Shown piece after piece: positions 1 to 5,892 of a stretch of DNA of 11,806 nt. Made by a program: the position numbers and the translations under genes. Source of the DNA: JAQGMJ01 sp036271855 (GTDB lineage Bacteria > Pseudomonadota > Gammaproteobacteria > Burkholderiales > JAEUOS01); contig DATAZV010000511.1 of assembly GCA_036271855.1 (NCBI GenBank), positions 1 through 11,806 of the forward strand, given 5' to 3'. The notes under the pieces were generated by a model, which was not told the origin of the DNA, did no database searches, and saw nothing but the letters and a program-made list of their open reading frames with translations. Positions within the stretch are counted from its first letter, which is position 1. Each line of letters opens with the position of its first letter.

Positions 1-107
1 AGTTCCAGGTGGCAGCCTTCCTCGGCCAGCATGCGGGCGATGCCCAGGCCAATGCCGCGCGAGCCGCCGGTGACCAGCGCCGTTTTTCCTTTGAGATGAA
101 GTTCCAT
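1..107 (-). CDS. Short-chain dehydrogenase/reductase (SDR), N-terminal fragment, cut by window edge
   Basis: The gene starts at the ATG at 107 and runs leftward off the window, leaving about 35 residues. The fragment begins MELHLKGKTALVTG and carries the complete classical SDR dinucleotide-binding motif TGGSRGIG (residues 13-20), followed by the usual helix (IARMLAEEG). This makes it an NAD(P)(H)-dependent oxidoreductase of the cytoplasmic Rossmann-fold SDR family. The catalytic Ser-Tyr-Lys residues and the substrate region lie outside the window, so the reaction is unknown. It lies 54 nt downstream of another SDR on the same strand and is probably the next gene of the same operon. No clear Shine-Dalgarno sequence precedes the ATG, but the start matches the normal SDR N-terminus. 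The family call is firm; the function is open. Confidence 0.85.
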   Translation of the reverse strand, partial: MELHLKGKTALVTGGSRGIGLGIARMLAEEGCHLE

Positions 108-161
108 GATGATTTCAGTCGAGATTGAGAATAAGGAAGACCGCTTGTCCGCGGCGATGGT

Positions 162-941
162 TCAACCGGCCAGCCAGCCGCCTTCCATCGGCATCACCGC
201 GCCGTTGATGTCGCCGCCGGCTTCGCTGCACAGGAACAGGATCAGGTCGCCGATGTGCTCGGCGCTGATGAAGCGGCCGCTGGGATTTTTGCCTACCAGG
301 AACTCGCGCACGGTGTCGTCGCGGCTGCGCCCGTTCTTTTTCAGCATGCCCTGGATGCGCACCTCGATGCCCGGCGTGTGCACGGCGCCGGGGCAGATCG
401 CGTTGCAGGTGATGCCGTCGGCCGCCGCTTCGACGGCCACCGAGCGGGTGATGCCGATCAGCGCGGTCTTGGTGGTGACGTAGTCGATGCGGTTCGGCGT
501 GGCACGCTGGCCGTATACCGAGGTCATGTTGAATATCCGCCCCCAGCCCTTTTTGCGCATGCCGGGCAGGCACAGGCGGATGGTGTGAAAGGCCGCCGAC
601 AGGTTGACCGCGATGGCCTGGTCCCACTTGTCGGGCGGAAATTCGTCGATCGGCGCGAAATGCCGCACCACTGCGTTGTTGAGCAGGATGTCGACGCCGC
701 CGAATTTCGATTGCAGGCCGGCGATCATCGCCTCGATTGCCCGCGGGTCGGCGAGATCGGCCTGCACGTAGTGCACCGGTACGCCGTGGGATTTGGCCAG
801 CGCCTCGCGCTGCGGCTCGGCCGCTTCGGCGCTTTCCAGGCCGTTGAGGACGATGATGCAGCCGGCTGCCGCCAGGCGCGCCGCCACCGCGTGGCCCATG
901 CCGCCGACCGAGCCCGTCACCAGGGCAAGCTTGTCTTTCAT
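162..941 (-). CDS. SDR family oxidoreductase, 3-hydroxybutyrate dehydrogenase-like
   Basis: This is a 259-residue protein, the usual length for a classical SDR. The N-terminal cofactor motif is TGSVGGMG (residues 9-16). The NNAG motif reads NNAV (88-91). The active-site set is Asn113, Ser141, Tyr154 and Lys158 (YVTTK), so the enzyme should be catalytically competent as an NAD(P)-dependent alcohol/ketone oxidoreductase. The layout after the active site (CPGAVHTPGIE, a variable charged substrate loop at about 195-222, then NPSGRF and a Gly-rich C-terminus) resembles the D-3-hydroxybutyrate dehydrogenase group. The true substrate may be another hydroxy acid. The start codon lies 4 nt after the stop of the upstream Bug gene, whose last codons supply a weak GTGGA ribosome site. 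Translation of the two is probably coupled. It shares an operon with the PrpD-family and Bug genes. Confidence 0.9.
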   Translation of the reverse strand: MKDKLALVTGSVGGMGHAVAARLAAAGCIIVLNGLESAEAAEPQREALAKSHGVPVHYVQADLADPRAIEAMIAGLQSKFGGVDILLNNAVVRHFAPIDEFPPDKWDQAIAVNLSAAFHTIRLCLPGMRKKGWGRIFNMTSVYGQRATPNRIDYVTTKTALIGITRSVAVEAAADGITCNAICPGAVHTPGIEVRIQGMLKKNGRSRDDTVREFLVGKNPSGRFISAEHIGDLILFLCSEAGGDINGAVMPMEGGWLAG

Positions 942-945
942 CGCA

Positions 946-1914
946 TCATTCCACTTTGACGCCGGAGGCCTTGGCCACCTTGCCCCATTTTTCAGAGTCC
1001 ACGCGGATCTGCCGGGCGAACTGCTCGGGCGTCGAGGGCGAGGGCTCCAGCCCCTGCGCGCGGATCGATTTTTGCGCTTCGGGCGCGTTCAGCGCCGCCA
1101 CCAGATCGGTGTTGAGCTGCGCGATGATTGCCGCGGGGGTGCCCGCCGGGGCGGAATAGCCGTACCACTCGATCATTTCACTCAGCTGCGGATAGCCGGC
1201 CTCGGTGGAGGTCGGTACGTCGGGAATGGCGTCGTTGCGTTTGAGGGCGAACACGGCCAGGGCGCGCAGCTTGCCTGCCTTGATGTGCTGCGCCGCCGAG
1301 GTCGGGTTGGAAAACATCATGTCGACCTGGCCGGCCAGCAGGTCCACCACGGCCGGACCGGCGCCCTTGTAGGGCACGTGCAGCAGGTCGATGCCGGCGG
1401 TCATCTTGTACATTTCGCCGGCCATTTGCGGGCCGGAGGCGCTGGAGGCGAAGGTGTATTTGCCGGGCTGCTTTTTCGCCAGTTCGGTGAGTTCCTTCAG
1501 GCTCTTCGCCGGCAAGGCAGGATTGACCACCAGGATGAAGGGCTGCTGCGAGCCGCGGGTGATCGGCATCAGGTCCTTCAGCGGGTCAAAGCCGATGTTG
1601 GTGTAGATGTACGGATTGACCGTCATCACGCCCTGATGGGTCAGTACCAGCGTATAGCCGTCGGGCGGCGACTTGGCGGCGATGGCGGTGCCGATGTTGC
1701 CCTGGGCGCCGGAGCGATTGTCGACCAGCACCTGCTGGTTCCAGATGCGGGTCAATTCGCTGGCGAGGATGCGCGTCAGCGTATCGGTGCCGCCGCCCGG
1801 CGGGAATGGAACGATGATGCGCACCGGGTGGTCCGGAAAAGCGGCAAGGGCCGCGCCATGCGGGCCGCAGATGCAAAAAAGCAGGGCCAGGATTTTTAAG
1901 CAGGAAGCCTTCAT
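946..1914 (-). CDS. Bug-type (TctC family) tripartite tricarboxylate transporter substrate-binding protein
   Basis: This is a 322-residue secreted solute-binding protein. Residues 1-24 form a Sec signal peptide (MKASCLK, hydrophobic core, likely cleavage ALA/AF). The mature protein opens with the family hallmark HPVRIIVPFPPGGGTD (about 29-44), whose Gly-rich loop and Asp contact the ligand carboxylate in solved Bug structures. Other family marks are PPDGYTL (83-89), the PYKGAGPAVVDLL helix (181-193) and SAPAGTP (254-260). Bug proteins bind carboxylated small molecules in the periplasm and hand them to a TctA/TctB permease or to a sensing system. Neither TctA nor TctB is in this window. The start is supported by a good ribosome site (TGGAGA, about 9 nt upstream). 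The loop at 155-168 lacks two residues and the usual His seen in the other two Bug proteins here (Gln in its place), so its ligand may differ. Confidence 0.95.
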   Translation of the reverse strand: MKASCLKILALLFCICGPHGAALAAFPDHPVRIIVPFPPGGGTDTLTRILASELTRIWNQQVLVDNRSGAQGNIGTAIAAKSPPDGYTLVLTHQGVMTVNPYIYTNIGFDPLKDLMPITRGSQQPFILVVNPALPAKSLKELTELAKKQPGKYTFASSASGPQMAGEMYKMTAGIDLLHVPYKGAGPAVVDLLAGQVDMMFSNPTSAAQHIKAGKLRALAVFALKRNDAIPDVPTSTEAGYPQLSEMIEWYGYSAPAGTPAAIIAQLNTDLVAALNAPEAQKSIRAQGLEPSPSTPEQFARQIRVDSEKWGKVAKASGVKVE

Positions 1915-1968
1915 GCTGTTTGTCTCCAGTTATCGATTTATGGTTTCACACCTGTTTGCGCCGCCGGA

Positions 1969-3336
1969 CTACCCTTTCCATTTTCCCGCGGCCAGCCGCA
2001 AAATTGCCCGGACATCGTCGCTCGCCTCCAGGGCCCAGAGCGCATCGATCAGCGGGCCTGGTTCGCACCCGGAGCGGCCATAGGCGCAAAGGGTTTGGAG
2101 TTTGTGTTCCAGCGCGCGATCCGTCAAAGGCCTTTTCAGGCTGCCGCTGGCCGATTCCACCCAGGCGCTCAAGGCCGGCTTGTCGGCCCTCTTCACGGCC
2201 ACGCGTGCGGCATCGAGCGAAAAGGAGTCGTCATCGACAAAGCAGACCTTGCTTCCCAGGTCGCGCACCGCCTGCTGCGCCACCGCCGCGTCGCTGAATT
2301 GCTCCAGCCCCGCCAGGCCCGTGGTCAGGACCACGCCGGCGGCGTGTTGCGCGCTGACCTGGGATTCGCGCCCGGTGCGCACGGCGGGGCGGTCGGTGCG
2401 CTGGCGCAACAGCGGATGACCGGTGATTTCGATGCTGTCGATCGACGCGATGTCGAGACCGCGGTTTGCGTGCAACTCAAGGCAGGCCTCGATCACCGGA
2501 TTGAGCACCACGCCGCAGGGATAAGGCTTGTAGGTATTGGATAACAGTTCCCAGGTGTCGCCGAGACCACCGGCCAGGCCGGCCAGGTCCGGCCGCTCGC
2601 CGGTCACGTTCAGGAAGCCACGCACACCTTCCAGCGGCTGCGCCGGGCCGTCGAAGCCCTCCCGCGCGAGCAGGGCGGAAAGCAGCCCGTTGCGCGCGGC
2701 GTTGCCCACGCTCATGCTCTTGGCCATGGTGCCCAGCGTTTCCACCAGTCCGCAGGCCTGGTTCGCCGCGCTGCCGAAGCTCCAGGCCAGATGTTGCGCA
2801 TCCAGGCCCAGCACCTTGCCCGCGGCGGCGGCGGCGCCGAACACGCCGCAAGTGGAGGTGATGTGCCAGCCCCGGCTGTAATGTCCGGGCGAAATGGCCT
2901 TGCCGATGCGGCATTCGATTTCCACGCCGAGAACAAAGGCATGCAGGAATTGCCGGCCGCTGACCGGCGTCGATTCGGCGAGGGCGAACAAGGCGGCCGC
3001 CACCGGCGCGGTCGGATGCATGACGGTGGGAATGTGGGTGTCGTCGAAATCGAACACGTTCGCGCTCATCGCGTTGAGCGCGGCGGCGTTGAGCAGGTCG
3101 GTGCGTTCGCCGCGGCCGATCAGGGTCGCCTGTTCGCCAGCGCGAAAGCGTCCGAGTACGCGCGCCGCTTTCGCAATCGTCGGATCGTTGCAGCCGGCGA
3201 GGCTGACGGCGAAAAAATTCACCAGGCTGCGAATTGCCTCGTGGCGCACCTGCCCCGGAATGGCGTCCCAGGAACAGGCGGCGACAAACTCACTCAGGCG
3301 CTGCGTGACGGCAATTTGCGTTGGGTTTTCGGGCAT
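1969..3336 (-). CDS. MmgE/PrpD family protein (2-methylcitrate dehydratase / cis-aconitate decarboxylase fold)
   Basis: This cytoplasmic protein has 455 residues from the chosen ATG at 3336, the normal family length. The family includes 2-methylcitrate dehydratase (PrpD), cis-aconitate decarboxylase and related dehydratases or isomerases of carboxylic acids. Visible marks in order: an N-terminal helical region (TQRLSEFVAA, SLVNFFAVSLAG); FDFDDTHIPTVMHPTAP at about 95-111, with the conserved Asp and His residues; GWHITSTCGVFGAA (156-169); a conserved Lys at 206 in MAKSMSVGNAARNG; and YKPYPCG (269-275). These match the active-site positions known from cis-aconitate decarboxylase (Asp, two His, Lys, Tyr), so it is probably active. 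The substrate cannot be assigned. The frame stays open upstream to an ATG at 3474, but that extension (many Arg, unlike the family) is unlikely to be protein. Neither start has a strong ribosome site. It lies 54 nt before the Bug gene and 189 nt after the regulator. Confidence 0.92.
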   Translation of the reverse strand: MPENPTQIAVTQRLSEFVAACSWDAIPGQVRHEAIRSLVNFFAVSLAGCNDPTIAKAARVLGRFRAGEQATLIGRGERTDLLNAAALNAMSANVFDFDDTHIPTVMHPTAPVAAALFALAESTPVSGRQFLHAFVLGVEIECRIGKAISPGHYSRGWHITSTCGVFGAAAAAGKVLGLDAQHLAWSFGSAANQACGLVETLGTMAKSMSVGNAARNGLLSALLAREGFDGPAQPLEGVRGFLNVTGERPDLAGLAGGLGDTWELLSNTYKPYPCGVVLNPVIEACLELHANRGLDIASIDSIEITGHPLLRQRTDRPAVRTGRESQVSAQHAAGVVLTTGLAGLEQFSDAAVAQQAVRDLGSKVCFVDDDSFSLDAARVAVKRADKPALSAWVESASGSLKRPLTDRALEHKLQTLCAYGRSGCEPGPLIDALWALEASDDVRAILRLAAGKWKG

Positions 3337-3493
3337 CGTGGCAAGGCTTGAGCGTTGGGATACCGTCGCCACCTCACCAGCGAGCCAGGCGTAAGGGTCG
3401 CGAAGCCGCCGGGTCCGGCGCGGCGGCCGAAAATGCGATCCCCACTTTACGCTTTTTTGCGCGGCCAATTGCATATTCGATGCATCAGCATTT

Positions 3494-3508
3494 GCGGCGC
3501 GGAGCCGC
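3494..3508 (-). other. GC-rich hairpin between regulator and PrpD-family gene
   Basis: The arms GCGGC and GCCGC flank a 5-nt loop just downstream of the regulator stop codon, on the transcribed (leftward) side. There is no following T-run, so it is not a standard intrinsic terminator. It may act as a mild attenuator or an mRNA-stabilising hairpin, or may simply reflect high GC. Confidence 0.3.
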
Positions 3509-3525
3509 GAGCGATTCCGGCAGGC

Positions 3526-4350
3526 TTACGGGTTGTCCAGCGTGACGGAGAACTTGAAGCGGTCGCCGCGATAGTGAATCCGGGCGACATCGACCACGCG
3601 ATCGTCGGCGTCATAGGTGACGCCGCAAAAAAAAAGCACCGGCGACACCAGGCCGATCTCAAGATGCCCGGCCACCTCGGGCGAAGGCAGGCGCGCTTCC
3701 ACCGTGTCTTCGATGCGGCGGATCGGCACCGAGAGTTTGTCGCGCAAGATCTTGGTCACCGGGGAATCCCGCAGGTCGCGGTTGCTCACCTTGCTGCCGT
3801 ACTCGGTCAGGAGATAGTTGCAGGCATAGCTGATCACTTCGCCCTCGGAGCGGCGCAGGCGGCGCAGCAGCGTCACCTGCTTGACGCCAGGGAATAGGAT
3901 GGCCAGGTCCGCCGGCACGGCAATGCGCCGGTTTTCCAGTACGGTGACTTCCTGGCTCATCTGCTGGGCAATCACGCTGTCGAGCGAGCCCGCCAGCTTG
4001 AGCGGCGTGGCGAGCGGCGCGTTGGCGTTGATGAAAGTGCCCTTGTTGCGCTGGCGGGTGATCAGCCCGTCGCGCTGCAGCACCTTGAGCGCCTGCCTGA
4101 CCGTGATCAGGCTCACGCCGAACGACTCGGCCAGCGCCGCCTCGGTCGGCAGGCGCAGCGTTTCGGTGGAGCCGCGCGCGAGTATCTTGGCGCGCAGGCT
4201 TTGCTCCACCTGGTACCAGAGCGGCAGCCCGGTGGCGCCGCCGGACGGCGGCCGGCCGCGCGGGCGCGGGGCACGGGAGGGCGCACCGGACGACTTGCGT
4301 GCTTGGGGCGTGGCGCGGTCCGCCGGCTTGTTGTTGGTTTTGCGGTTCAT
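3526..4350 (-). CDS. GntR family transcriptional regulator, HutC/UTRA subfamily, with AT-hook-like N-terminal arm
   Basis: This is a 274-residue regulator from the ATG at 4350. Residues 1-40 are a basic, disordered-looking arm containing RPRGRP (29-34), the core of an AT-hook. Residues 43-110 are a GntR winged helix-turn-helix, with YQVEQSLRAKIL, then LPTEAALAESFGVSLITVRQ and the wing GTF. Residues from about 130 to 270 form a UTRA effector-binding domain of the HutC/FarR type, including the late VDVARIHYRGDRFKF strand pair. Such regulators usually repress catabolic operons until a pathway metabolite binds UTRA. The gene is divergent from the VOC-led operon across a control region with an A/T palindrome, so it probably represses that promoter and perhaps its own. 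The frame is open upstream to a GTG at 4476, but that stretch is promoter DNA. No good ribosome site marks the ATG. A 9-nt T-run (coding strand) lies at residues 239-242. Confidence 0.93.
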   Translation of the reverse strand: MNRKTNNKPADRATPQARKSSGAPSRAPRPRGRPPSGGATGLPLWYQVEQSLRAKILARGSTETLRLPTEAALAESFGVSLITVRQALKVLQRDGLITRQRNKGTFINANAPLATPLKLAGSLDSVIAQQMSQEVTVLENRRIAVPADLAILFPGVKQVTLLRRLRRSEGEVISYACNYLLTEYGSKVSNRDLRDSPVTKILRDKLSVPIRRIEDTVEARLPSPEVAGHLEIGLVSPVLFFCGVTYDADDRVVDVARIHYRGDRFKFSVTLDNP

Positions 4351-4408
4351 GGCCGAAAGCGCCGATGCATGGACTGGGAAAGCCGATAGCCTAACAAAAA
4401 AGACCCGC

Positions 4409-4436
4409 TTGACTTTATATATTATATAAATATAAT
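4409..4436 (+). promoter_or_regulatory. Strong sigma-70-type promoter of the rightward catabolic operon
   Basis: The -35 box TTGACT (4409-4414, five of six consensus bases) and a perfect -10 box TATAAT (4431-4436) are separated by 16 nt. Transcription should start near 4443, giving a leader of about 118 nt before the VOC gene. The block 4411-4440 is only about 10% G+C in an otherwise GC-rich window. This is read from sequence; the start site is inferred. Confidence 0.8.
4414..4430. promoter_or_regulatory. Perfect A/T palindrome in the promoter spacer, candidate GntR operator
   Basis: TTTATATA, a central T, and TATATAAA form a perfect inverted repeat with 8-bp arms. It fills the spacer between the -35 and -10 boxes of the rightward promoter and touches the last -35 base. 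A bound dimer there would exclude RNA polymerase. GntR-family dimers recognise short palindromes, and the divergent neighbour is a GntR regulator, so it is the obvious candidate to bind. The binding itself is inference. An overlapping dyad (ATTATA, 4 nt, TATAAT; 4421-4436) also places a TATAAT on the leftward strand, though without a good -35 box. Confidence 0.65.
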
Positions 4437-4469
4437 GAATGAATCGCGGCGTGGATACGGGGTGTGTGA

Positions 4470-4490
4470 CGGTCACCGGCTGGTTGACCG
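4470..4490. repeat. Inverted repeat in the operon leader
   Basis: CGGTCA (4470-4475) and TGACCG (4485-4490) are perfect 6-bp inverted arms with a 9-nt centre. They lie about 30 nt downstream of the predicted transcription start. The repeat could be an RNA hairpin in the leader or a second protein-binding site. Nothing in the sequence decides between them. Confidence 0.4.
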
Positions 4491-4560
4491 CGGCGTTTCC
4501 CGCGTTGCCGGCCGGCGCTCCCTAGCTGGAGGCCGATGAGAAAAATTTCTGGAGACTTCG

Positions 4561-5130
4561 ATGCTTTGCAAAAGCCTGCATCACGCCGCGTTCCGCTGCA
4601 AGGACGCCCGCGAGACGGTCGATTTTTACACCGGCGTTCTCGGCCTGAAGTTCATCCACGCGATGGGCGAGGACCATGTTCCCTCCACCGGCCAATACAG
4701 CCCGCACATCCACATTTTTTTCGAGATGGAAGACGGCAGCTGCATCGCGTTTTTCGAATTGCCCAACGATGCCGGTGAGCCTTCCGGCCGTGACCAGGGA
4801 ACGCCGGGCTGGGTGCAGCACTTCGCCTTTCGCGTGGCTGACGTCGATACCCTGCTGCGCGCCAAGAAAGAGCTGGAAGCCAAGGGCATCGAGGTGGTGG
4901 GGCCGACCAATCACGACGACTTCCTGCTGTCGATCTACTTTTTCGATCCTTCCGGGCACCGGCTGGAACTGAGCGCGCATACGTCGACGGCGGACCAGGA
5001 TGCCGGCTTCAGGGCCGAGGCGATGAAGGTACTGGAGGTGTGGGACCGGCATCACAACTGGTCCGAGCGCGCCAGTGTTTTTGGCTCGGCGACCGGCTAT
5101 GGGCGTGTGCCCGCCAAGCAGCCCGCCTGA
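4561..5130 (+). CDS. VOC superfamily metalloenzyme (glyoxalase/extradiol dioxygenase-like)
   Basis: This 189-residue cytoplasmic protein has two paired beta-alpha-beta-beta-beta modules of the vicinal oxygen chelate fold. The likely metal ligands are His8 (HHAAF), Glu66 (CIAFFEL), His87 (WVQHFAF) and Glu136 (HRLEL), one pair per module. FFDPSGHRLEL (127-137) is the classic C-terminal VOC signature. Members include glyoxalase I, methylmalonyl-CoA epimerase, fosfomycin resistance proteins and small extradiol dioxygenases. A 2-His/2-Glu set fits an isomerase or lyase; a dioxygenase normally has 2-His/1-Glu. It is short for a two-domain extradiol dioxygenase (about 300 residues). Residues 145-189 extend past the domain with a polar tail. 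The start is firm: TGGAGA lies 6 nt upstream of the ATG. It is the first gene of the rightward operon. Confidence 0.9.
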   Translation: MLCKSLHHAAFRCKDARETVDFYTGVLGLKFIHAMGEDHVPSTGQYSPHIHIFFEMEDGSCIAFFELPNDAGEPSGRDQGTPGWVQHFAFRVADVDTLLRAKKELEAKGIEVVGPTNHDDFLLSIYFFDPSGHRLELSAHTSTADQDAGFRAEAMKVLEVWDRHHNWSERASVFGSATGYGRVPAKQPA

Positions 5131-5131
5131 A

Positions 5132-5147
5132 GCCGGCGCAAGCCGGC
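5132..5147 (+). other. Intercistronic hairpin with GCAA tetraloop
   Basis: GCCGGC, a GCAA loop of the GNRA type, and GCCGGC form a six-pair all-G/C stem right after the VOC stop codon. There is no T-run, so it is not a classical terminator. A processing or stability element between the first and second cistrons is possible; chance in GC-rich DNA is also possible. Confidence 0.4.
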
Positions 5148-5173
5148 GGTAAAACCCCAAGGATGTACGTGCC

Positions 5174-5890
5174 ATGAGCCAGGAAGTCCAGGTCTCCGTC
5201 GACGGGGATGTCACCACCTTATTGCTGAACCGGCCGGAAGCCGGCAACCGCCTGACCAACGCCATGGCCGGCGCGGTGGAGGCGGGTATCCGCCAGGCCA
5301 AAGGCAGCCGGTTGATCCTGCTGCGCGGCGCCGGCGCGGACTTTTGTGCCGGGCGCGACATGCAGCCGCCGGCGCCCGGCTCCGGCGTCAAGCCGGCCGA
5401 CGTGCTGCGTGACGATGCCGCGCCGATGCTTTCGCTGTTCGAGGCCTGGCGCAATTGCCGCGCGCCGATTGTCGGCGTGGTGCAGGGCAAGGCCTGGGGC
5501 ATCGGCACGGTGTTCGCCGGCCTTTGCGATGTGACCCTGGCCGCCGACTCCAGCACCTTCCGCCTGGGCGAACTCGAGCGCGGCATCCCGCCGTGCATTG
5601 CGATGGCGCCGCTGCTTGATCGTATGCCGAAAAAGGCGCTGGCCTACCTGGTGCTGTCGGCGGAGGAGATGGCGGCCGATGCGGCTCAGGCGCATGGCAT
5701 CGTCAGCCGCGTGCTGCCGGCCGCGCAACTGGAAGCAGCGGCGCAAGCACTGGTGAAACGGCTGCTGGGGTTTTCGCAGGCGTCGGTGGAAGCGGTGAAG
5801 TTGTACCTGGATACCGCGCCGCATTTCAATGATGCAAATGCCGTGACGTATGGCAGCAGCCTGCTGGCCAACGTATTGGCGTCGAGGTGA
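5174..5890 (+). CDS. Enoyl-CoA hydratase/isomerase (crotonase) family protein
   Basis: This 238-residue cytoplasmic protein is slightly shorter than the usual 255-270 because the loop region near the active site and the C-terminal trimerisation helices are compact. The oxyanion-hole elements are present: FCAGRDM (57-63) and QGKAWGIGTVFAG (104-116). FRLGELERGIPP (129-140) places Glu133 where crotonase has its first catalytic Glu. The second catalytic Glu of true hydratases, expected about 20 residues later, is not apparent (PLLDRM follows). The enzyme may therefore be an isomerase, or a C-C hydrolase/lyase of the family, rather than a hydratase. Substrates are normally acyl-CoA thioesters, yet no CoA ligase is visible nearby. 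AAGGA lies 10 nt before the ATG. The stop is 2 nt from the next start, so translation is probably coupled. Confidence 0.9.
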   Translation: MSQEVQVSVDGDVTTLLLNRPEAGNRLTNAMAGAVEAGIRQAKGSRLILLRGAGADFCAGRDMQPPAPGSGVKPADVLRDDAAPMLSLFEAWRNCRAPIVGVVQGKAWGIGTVFAGLCDVTLAADSSTFRLGELERGIPPCIAMAPLLDRMPKKALAYLVLSAEEMAADAAQAHGIVSRVLPAAQLEAAAQALVKRLLGFSQASVEAVKLYLDTAPHFNDANAVTYGSSLLANVLASR

Positions 5891-5892
5891 AT

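Noticed and set aside
108..161. Weak hairpin (CCGC/GCGG) with a pyrimidine-rich tail between the two leftward SDR genes
   Set aside because: The stem is only 4 bp and there is no continuous T-run, so it is not convincing as a terminator.
793..1899. Rightward open frame of 368 codons antisense to the first Bug gene
   Set aside because: The translation is rich in Gly, Arg and His with no domain signal. The opposite strand has a clear signal peptide and Bug motifs.
3337..3474. 46-residue N-terminal extension of the PrpD-family protein
   Set aside because: It is open in frame but Arg-rich, unlike the family, and not preceded by a ribosome site. The ATG at 3336 gives the normal length.
3479..3486. 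GATGCATC palindrome upstream of the PrpD-family gene
   Set aside because: It is only 8 bp with no flanking symmetry beyond a weak TGCAT/ATGCA pair. No promoter boxes could be matched around it.
4351..4476. 42-residue extension of the regulator from a GTG at 4476
   Set aside because: It would translate straight through the promoter and palindrome, and its sequence is unlike GntR proteins.
4522..5598. Long leftward open frame (358 codons) over the VOC and crotonase-family genes
   Set aside because: It is antisense to two genes with complete family motifs. Its translation is low-complexity (Arg/Ser/Ala rich), as expected for a shadow in GC-rich DNA.
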